Shown here one piece after another: positions 56,906-64,000 of a DNA stretch of 64,000 nucleotides. The stretch comes from Echinarachnius parma (lineage: Eukaryota; Echinodermata; Echinoidea; Clypeasteroida; Echinarachniidae), in the NCBI GenBank assembly GCA_037951105.1, contig JBAMJV010001389.1, positions 62,001-126,000 on the forward strand, written 5' to 3'. Each line of letters starts with the position of its first letter. Position 1 is the first letter of the stretch. Below the pieces are notes generated by a model. The model was not told the DNA's origin and ran no database searches. It saw only the letters and a program-made list of their open reading frames with translations. The position numbers and the translations under genes were made by a program.

Positions 56906-59192
56906 ATGGATATTAGATTGTTTGACATTGGGAAAGACTTAGGATATAAGGGACAGGAGTTAGTAGCCTTTGTAGAGAAGACGGGCTGCAGAAATAGCAA
57001 AGAAGGTAAAAGAAGATGATACTAAAGCTAGAGATGACAGGAAGCTTGCTAGGGAAGAGAGACAAGAGGAGTTGGAGCTGTTGGAGAAAAAGTTAGAACT
57101 GGCTCGTCTCCAGGGAGACCAGCAGTCGACAGGTAATGGTAATGGTAATGACCGCCGTTATTTGGCCCCGTCCCCGAAGCTTCCTCGGTTCGACGAAGGT
57201 AAGGATAACATGGACGCCTACCTTGACAGGTTCGAGCGATACGCTCAGAGTCAGGGTTGGCCTGAGGCAACGTGGGCCATAAGTTTGAGTGCTCTTTTAC
57301 AGGGCAAGGCGTTGGACGTATACGCAAGGCTTCCCACAGATCAGGTAGGTGAATATAAATTAGTGAAAGAGGCGTTGCTAAAGAGGTTTGAACTAACCGC
57401 TGAGGACTTTAGGAAAAAGTTCAGAGGTTCGGCCCCAGAAGCTGGAGAGACGCCGAGTCAATTTGTCGTCCGGCTGGACCACTACTTGCAGAGGTGGGTG
57501 GAGCTTTCCAAATGTTCACGTACGTTTGATGGACTTGTGGATCTGTTGCTCAGACAGCAGCTTGTTGAGAAGGGAGGTCAGGATTTGTCGTTGTTTCTTA
57601 AAGAGAGGAAACTTAAATCAGTATCCGAGATGGTAGGCTTTGCTGACATGTTTGTAGAAGCACATGGTGGGCGTGGTTGGAGTTCCAAGAAACCTTACCA
57701 GGATGTTCGTAGACCGGAGGCTCCGTCAGGAATACCGGTTCCGAAGGCGAATTCTGAGGGTAAGAGAGGAAACGAGCAGAGGCCTCCTCCATCGGTGCGT
57801 AGACAGGTTGGTCCATGCTTTATATGCAATCGGATGGGACACCTCGCTTCAAGATGTAGGGTTAGGCAGCAGTCAGCCATGGGTCTCGTGAGTAATCCTC
57901 CAGGTCCGCTGCGTGGTCGCAGACGGCGTAGAAGTAAATCCCCTCCTCCGGAGAAGATACAAGATGAAGGTGAGGAGCAGTCGCAGAGTTCGTGTCCTAC
58001 ATGTGGTGATAGTCTGACTCCGAAACAGGAGATTGGATTGTTGTTGTTGACGTCTCCCGCATTCACGGTTGCAGCCTCCAATGTTGTGAGTGATAAGCTG
58101 CAAGTCTTGTGTGTTGCATGTCAACGTAGATGGCGTAACCAGCTCCCAGTTGTGGATGGTAAGATTGGTTCCCATGATGCAAGTATCCTCCGAGATACGG
58201 GTTGTTCAGGTGTTGTAGTGAAGAAGTCGTTAGTGTCGGCAGGTCAGTTCACAGGTCAGTACAAGCAGTGTGTGTTGATTGATGGCACAGTTCGCAGATT
58301 TCCCACGGCAAAGGTTGAAATCAAGTCACCGATTTTCGTCGGCATTGCGGAGGCTTTGTGCATGGATTCCCCTGTGTTTGATGTAATTCTCGGCAACATC
58401 GCAGGTGTAAGGCCGATTGATGATCCACTTCCGGATTGGAAGTCGGGTGTTGTTGGATGTCCTCCCCAGGAGAGCGTTGGTATGGCTGTCCAGACTAGAG
58501 CCCAGGCTGTTCAGGCTAAACGTCCAGTACGTCCCCTGAAGGTCCCTTCAGCCATTCCTGATGTGTCGGTAGAGGATATCAAAGAGGCTCAAGGTAATGA
58601 TCCAACACTGAAGAAGGCCAGAGAGCTGGCTAGTGCAAGTAAGGTTGGTGAGATTAGGCATGGCTCTTACGTCTTTGACCGAGGACTGCTATACAGGATT
58701 TTCGAACCAAAGTCTGTGACAGATGGAAATCTTGTTAGGCAGTTAGTTGTTCCCAGACCCTACCGGCGGACCGTTCTAAAACTTGCTCATGAGGGCACCT
58801 TAGGTGGTCATCAGGGGGTCAAGAAGGTCACAGAGAAGGTAAGGTCCAATTTCTTTTGGCCTGGCGTACAAGCTGATGTTGTGCGCTTCTGTAGGTCCTG
58901 CGACATTTGTCAACGGACAGTGTCGAAAGGTAGAATTCCGAAAGTGCAAATCGGTAGGGTGCCTGTTATAGACACCCCCTTTCGGAGAGTTGCTGTTGAT
59001 TTGATTGGTCCTATCAAACCAGATGGCAGCAATCGTTTCTGTATCAATTGCAGGCGGTTGAACCGCACCAAGTGCATCAACAGTCGAGTGATGAGGTGGG
59101 CTCTTACCCTCCAACCCTTTCGGTTCCGAATCGAGGCGATTCGTGGCTCGGAGAACGTTGGAGCAGATTATCTCAGTAGAACTGAACTGTAA
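56906..59192 (+). pseudogene. Gag-protease-integrase-RT/RNase H remnant polyprotein
   Basis: The ATG at 56,906 opens a Gag-like N-terminus (MDIRLFDIGKDLGYKGQELV). One extra base in the GGG at 56,983-56,985 shifts it into a stop at 57,017. From there the downstream frame is open for about 735 codons to 59,192. Counting from codon 57,072: Gag capsid at about 25-200, with a SCAN-like C-terminal part at 113-197; CCHC knuckle at C249, C252, H257, C262; aspartic protease DTG at 375-377 with a later VILGN; integrase zinc finger with H573, H580, C610, C613; the first integrase Asp at D643 (AVDLIGPI). Then it jumps to an RT fragment (RFCINCRRLN, about 655-664) and to the RNase H tail (RVMRWALTLQPF to DYLSRTEL). 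The two jumps are in frame. Most of the integrase core, RT (including its catalytic motif) and RNase H are missing. Confidence 0.85.
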
Positions 59193-59455
59193 ACAGTAAA
59201 ATACGGCTCAGATGGAAATTGAAGTAAATGCTTTAAATTAGGCAACTTTTGTAATTTTCTGTTCGGGAGACGAAATTCTGTGGAGAAAGAGACTCCAAAA
59301 AGGTCAGTATTTATTTACTCATATTTTCTTCTACGTCTCTAGTGTGGACTACATACGAGTGGCAAGGAAAAGGTACGTGGCTTGATTTTACTTTATGGTA
59401 CAGTGTGCTGGGAAAATTTGGATATATTTTTATAGAAAATATGGTATATTTTCTT

Positions 59456-59467
59456 GAAGCGGGGGGC
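59456..59467 (+). other. Polypurine tract
   Basis: GAAGCGGGGGGC lies just upstream of the 3' LTR at the place where the plus-strand primer is expected. Assigned by position and composition. Confidence 0.6.
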
Positions 59468-59470
59468 CAT

Positions 59471-61222
59471 TGTAAGGATTTTCCCAGGTCCTTTATTTGT
59501 GAGTTAGAATATAGATAAACATGGGGTGGGTTAAGCAAACCAGTCGGTTGTATAGCACTTTGGTATGCGCATTGTGTGCATGGAATGTGCACTGTAGTGT
59601 GGATTGTGTATAGGCCAGCATATGGCATAGCGGATAGTGTGTGTGCTATTATATGTGTATACTGCTAAGGCATGGCAGGCAAGCCATGGATGGTGAACAG
59701 GTACAATAGTTGTTGTTGTAGCGTAGCAACCCTAATTGCCTAGAGCCTTTGTTCTGTGGATACTTGGACTGGGTGTGTTAGCAAGGCAATGAAATTGCAG
59801 TGCAGTCTTAATTTTGTTGTTGGTCGTGAAAGTACTGCGAAGCAGAGTAGCTCGCGCTCTCTGCCAAATTTGTAGGGAGTGGCACCGGCTAAGCCAGCCA
59901 GAGATGCCCACCAGAATACCAGCCTGCTACTGTATTTAGTTATTGCAGCATGCAGCGGCTTGTGTCGTTGGCGTGGCAACAGCAGTGACAGTGCCAAGCT
60001 GATATTCCCTTCTCCTTGAAGCCAAATTGTAAGTACTACTTGCTTTATATATTATTGTTCTATAAGCATTTCAATGTTTAATACCTTGATATATATAGGT
60101 GCTGCATCTGTTAATTTAATTCGACTGCATTAAGCACTGCAGCGTTAGTAGAAATCTGAGTGAAAGTGTGGTGGTAATTTCTCTTTTGGAAATGATAAAA
60201 TAACAATATTGGACAGAAGTGAGTTCATTATAAAATGTTGCTCTAACTTTTGTAGCTTGTTAATATATATTAATTGGAGGAATGCCTCATGTTATTTGAT
60301 AATCTTGTGGGATTAATAGGACTTTGTAAAGCCCTAATTTGATGTTTACACTTGAGAAAGGGCTTGAATGAAGCTTTGATTATTTATGATTATTTTAGGG
60401 TTAATGAATTGCATGTGAATTCAAGCCAGATGTTGTCAAGTGAATTAGAAGTGAGTGTCTTAAAGGAAATATTTCATGTAGGTATGTGGATATGGTTTAG
60501 ACATAGGTAGGCCATCCATTCTTTGGCTGTTTGTTCTTTATAGATGGCGGTCGTCCCCGACTCCGTATAGGGTCATCTTTGACTACCCTTAGGGTCATCT
60601 TCCAGTTTCGTCATCTCGTCATGAACTTCGTCTTCCCTTCGTGGTGTAGGGTCATCGTCCTCTGATCGTCTCGCGTTCGCCCTGAAGGTCAACGCAAGGT
60701 CATCAGGACCGACTCGTCGATTGCTACAGCTCGCGTAATGAAGAGTTCACGTCTCACCCTGTGTCGCGTTGTGAACACCCCACTAGTTGGACACCATAGA
60801 GTAGAGTCACCGTAAATTAGCGCCATCGCTCGCGTCCGTAATGTATGGTGACCTTTCCTGTTTATGTCTTTTGGACACTTAAACAAAGACTCAAACTAAT
60901 CCTTTCTTGTTGTTGTTTTATTCAAGACCCTTCTTTTGGTATTCCTCATTGGTTATTGCCAATTTAATCATGTGTTTTGTTTATCGAATGTTAGCTACCA
61001 GGAGTAGCCAATTTAAATACTGATATAGGCACTCACTTGTGTGGGTCATTAACTCAACTATTATAGTCTTCATTTGGCTTTGATTGTTGGAAGCTTTCCA
61101 CTGAATTGAAAGATAAGCAATAAAGTTAACTTTGAAGTGTATAACTTGTGTCCCTGTAATTATTTGGGTGGCTAAGCGGCCTTATAGACTTAATGAGTTT
61201 AGAGAATTAAACCACTCTTACA
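59471..61222 (+). repeat. 3' LTR
   Basis: Nearly identical to 54,751-56,504. AATAAA is at 61,119-61,124. Differences seen by eye: GGCGTGG for GGGCGTGG near 59,970, A for G near 61,016, and a missing G near 61,040. Confidence 0.9.
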
Positions 61223-61435
61223 TAGGGCATGGGCGTAGCGACTTACGTAATACCTATTCATCATGGGGGATGAATGAATAGATCATCCCCCAGTTGAATG
61301 GGTATCAATGACAGATCTACGCCCATGGTTTTGTGGAAGAACCGATACGATGTAATACGATGCAACAAGCGATTTTCTCGACGAACGCCAAATCGTTGCG
61401 ATTCTCCGTGAAAATCGTCAGTATGGGACTGGGCC

Positions 61436-62042
61436 TTAAAGGGACAGGTCCACTTTTACAAAACGTCTGAACAGCTTTCAGTTGACGGATGGGGATCAAT
61501 GTAACACGCAACAAAAAAATCAGAGCGAACAGCCCACTAATTTGGATTCTACGAATGAAAAACGAATGCGTCCCTCCATTTAAACTATAAGAAGTTCAAC
61601 TTATTTAGCATAATATAACAACAATATAGTACTAATTCTCGTAAAGGTATTGTGAAGCCGACATTTGTTAACGTATGTCACGGAAAAAGATCTCAAAAAG
61701 AAAGAATATATAATTACATGTAGTCAGTTTAAAGGGATAGTTGAGTTTTGGTAGAGAGGGCGCTAGACTACTTATTTTTTTTGTGAGGTAATGAAAAACT
61801 GAGTGTAAAATTTGAAAGAGCATAATATTTAAATAATAAAATAATCTTTGTTTGATCAAAATCGGTTCAGAGACGGCTGCAATATCCATAAATATAACAA
61901 TTTGTAATAAACCTGGGGCCCCAGGTTTATTAGAGAATTTTGAACCAGCCGTTCATGCTATTAAATGACATTTCCTTTCATATAAGACAATAACCTCGCA
62001 ACTTTTGAATTTTGGCTTGCAAAAGTGGATCTCTCCCTTTAA
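61436..62042. mobile_element. TTAA MITE family M2 with a nested M1 fragment
   Basis: Begins TTAAAGGGACAGGTCC and ends GTGGATCTCTCCCTTTAA; related in inverse orientation to 47,098-47,747. An M1 left half is inserted at 61,739. Confidence 0.7.
61739..61955. mobile_element. M1 MITE, left half, nested in M2
   Basis: TTAAAGGGATAGTTGAGTTT to TGAACCAGCCGTT; the right half is missing. It contains a perfect 28-bp palindrome at 61,905-61,932. Confidence 0.75.
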
Positions 62043-63394
62043 TGTGTTTATATCAAAGTTGTGTATATCACACTGTATGTTGTAATCTTACGAACTATTG
62101 TTCTTGTGGTTATTTTTTTAAAATTTTCTGGCCACATATTATTTTTCTCTTGCTATTTGTATCATGTTTTTATTAAAATTTGTTTACAAAATAATGTAGA
62201 GTACTGGTTCTGTTTGTTCATGTTTGGTTTATATTTTGACGGATTTCAAAACAACATAGTGTAAGGCCTAGGTCTTGGGAGTAATGGAAGGGGTCAGGCT
62301 GTCCTAAAACTTTGCCTACATTATTTCCAAAATTTAGTTTTAGAATACTAATATCTTCCTAAGTTGCTGTATGATTTGCATAAATAAGTATATTTCACTA
62401 TAGGTTCCTGTCTAACCTTATACAAAAGTAAGGAAGGGACTTAGGTATAACATTAGGAAGAATATTGAAATACAACTTAGGACAAAATCTTGACATATGA
62501 AGAAATTTAGACTAAATATAAGAATGCCACCCTAAATTTACCCGGATTTGCTCGAATAAATTGACATAAAATTCATAATTGCAGCAATCCCCTCGCCCCC
62601 ACCCCCTTCCCAGACAAAGGGGAAAAAACATGTGACATTCGGCATTCATATATTTATAATCGAGTTTCGTGACTTTGGGTACTGAGCTCCATACAACTTT
62701 TTAATTTAAAGGGATCCATTAAACTGGCTGACATTTGCAAAGAGTGTTGAGCGGTTAATAAAATAAGTGAATCTCGTGTTCTGATATGTCCACCAAGTAA
62801 TGTGTGAACATTTCAGGTTAAATAAATCTGTTATATATTGCCGAATAATGTGCGAACATGCTAAGTGACATTTGCTAATTCATTTCACTGACTTTCTACA
62901 CAGTTCTAAGTTTCCAGTGGATATTAATATCCGAACACATCAGTCGTAAAATATCGACGAAACAAAACATGCTCGATGCTTCTAAATTATCATGTCGTTT
63001 GGTAATATGAATACAACAACATGAGAGAAGCACTAGCGTTTTCAGTAAGTTTTGCGGATTTAGAAAATGTGACTATAATATTATAGATCTTTAAAAAAGA
63101 AATGTCCTGATGTATTACTTCAATTCAAATTGTCGGTAATACAAGCGCGTACACATTATTTTAATGTTTATGTTCATATGCTACTACATGGAATCAGTTC
63201 AAATAAATATTGGTACTACATAAACATTTTGTTTAAATCTTACAATTTCTTATATGTATTCGTTTAAAGTATTATATCAATTATTATCATTGCTATTTTG
63301 GACGGGGCGCTGCCTTTTGTTTGTTACCAATACATTGTTATTATTAATACGTGTGGTTTGCGGTTGCACCAAGTATAAGGAGAGGATTGGTGAG
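62043..63394. other. Intergenic AT-rich region
   Basis: No gene, element or RNA recognised. Several open frames of about 65 codons have no similarity to known families and hydrophobic, low-complexity composition. Confidence 0.5.
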
Positions 63395-63510
63395 TCCTGA
63401 GAAGGACTGTTGGTATTCTTTCTAGGATAGTCCTAAAAAGGACTGTGGAAGTCCTATAAAGGACTGTTGGTAGTCCTGGAAAGGACTGTTGGTATTCTTT
63501 CTTGAGCTTG
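63395..63510. repeat. AGTCCT/AGGACT minisatellite, second locus
   Basis: Four to five units related to GGATAGTCCTAAAAAGGACT with TTGGTATTCTTTC linkers, as in the sulfotransferase intron (48,455-48,740). Confidence 0.7.
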
Positions 63511-63830
63511 TAGTTCTGATAAGATTGCTATGTTTGTAGGAGGGGGGGGGGGGGGGGGGCGTTGCAGCTCTTCAATCACTTTAAAGGTCAGGCAAGCGTG
63601 GGGATATTACACCGCGGGACGCCATGTTGAACTAGGCAAGTTTAAGCGCACTGCACAACACTGGTGCAGTATGCAGCACGCACCGTGCGCAGTAAGTTCG
63701 CAATATGGCGCTGCGCATCTCATTTACGAATCCGAACCACCTTTGAAATCTATTTGAGCACATATTTACAGAGCGAAGGATAAATGATTGTTGACTCACG
63801 TTTAGATAGCGCAACGACAAGATCTGTTCT

Positions 63831-64000
63831 TTACAGGGGTAGTTGAGTGTTGGTAGGTAGGGGGCACTTCGCAAAATATTTTTTTTTGAGATAATGAAAA
63901 ACTGACTGTCAAATTTGAATGAACATACAATTTTAATAACATAATAAATTTATTTGAACTAAATTGGTTCAAAAACGGCTGAAATATCCATAAACGTATT
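63831..64000. mobile_element. M1 MITE, cut by window end
   Basis: TTACAGGGGTAGTTGAGTGT followed by M1 sequence (AATGAAAAACTGACTGTC, then ATTGGTTCAAAAACGGCTGA). It continues beyond the window. The TTAA target has mutated to TTAC. Confidence 0.75.

Larger units (their letters stand above)
54751..61222 (+). mobile_element. Young Gmr1-like Ty3/gypsy LTR retrotransposon, internally deleted
   Basis: 6,472 bp, flanked by the 5-bp duplication TAGGG (54,746-54,750 and 61,223-61,227). LTRs of 1,754 and 1,752 bp begin TGTA and end TACA. By eye I find three differences (one substitution and two 1-bp indels), so insertion is recent. The interior has a proline-tRNA-type primer site, one long gag-pol-like frame and a purine tract. 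Domain order is Gag, protease, integrase, RT remnant, RNase H remnant. Integrase upstream of RT is the order described for Gmr1-type elements of deuterostomes. Lacking RT and the integrase core, it can only move with help from an intact relative. Confidence 0.9.
54656..61436. mobile_element. Small TIR element split by the LTR retrotransposon
   Basis: 54,656-54,750 and 61,228-61,436 are the two halves of an element of about 300 bp. Its inverted termini are AGGCCAAGTCCCATACTGAC and GTCAGTATGGGACTGGGCCT, flanked by TAA (54,653-54,655 and 61,437-61,439). The 3-bp TAA flank and GGCC-type ends suggest PIF/Harbinger. The LTR element inserted into it later. Confidence 0.75.

Overview
The window is eukaryotic nuclear DNA: it has spliceosomal introns, tRNA-derived SINEs, non-LTR and LTR retrotransposons, and many small inverted-repeat transposons. 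It most resembles a marine invertebrate deuterostome (an echinoderm-like genome is my guess). The basis is an expanded TRIM (RING/B-box) gene family, a Gmr1-type LTR element and the AT-rich, MITE-dense sequence. The species cannot be fixed from the sequence alone.

Layout. From 1 to about 42,720 lies a tandem segmental duplication of a TRIM-gene unit. Shared anchor sequences recur near 1,756, 13,979, 29,569 and 39,823, giving four units. The first three each carry one minus-strand TRIM gene: A at 10,449-12,307 (frameshifted), B at 23,546-25,381 and C at 34,620-36,464. Each has a conserved upstream block that looks like a non-coding first exon with a splice donor, and a decayed extra copy of its own C-terminal coding segment just downstream. 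The fourth unit is truncated and has no TRIM gene. Units differ mainly by transposon insertions, so empty sites in one unit date and delimit insertions in another. This directly shows target duplications of TA, TTAA and TAA for three element classes.

From about 44,613 to 53,790 on the plus strand lies the 3' two thirds of a cytosolic sulfotransferase (SULT) gene with five recognisable exons. Its first exon here is frameshifted by a 4-bp tandem repeat, and a MITE ends 16 bp upstream of that exon. A second, broken copy of its penultimate exon lies in the preceding intron. Its long intron holds two MITEs and a minus-strand non-LTR retrotransposon.

From 54,653 to 61,439 a TIR element is split by a very young Ty3/gypsy LTR element (54,751-61,222, 5-bp target duplication). 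Its single long frame encodes Gag (with a SCAN-like capsid region and a zinc knuckle), protease, the N-terminal part of integrase, then a sliver of reverse transcriptase and the tail of RNase H. That order (integrase before RT/RNase H) is the Gmr1 arrangement. Two in-frame internal deletions make this a non-autonomous derivative. The remainder to 64,000 is intergenic sequence with more TTAA-flanked MITEs.

The coding content is therefore small: three TRIM copies, one sulfotransferase and retroelement proteins. Nearly everything else is repeats. No prokaryotic features, CRISPR arrays, rRNA or bona fide tRNA genes were seen.
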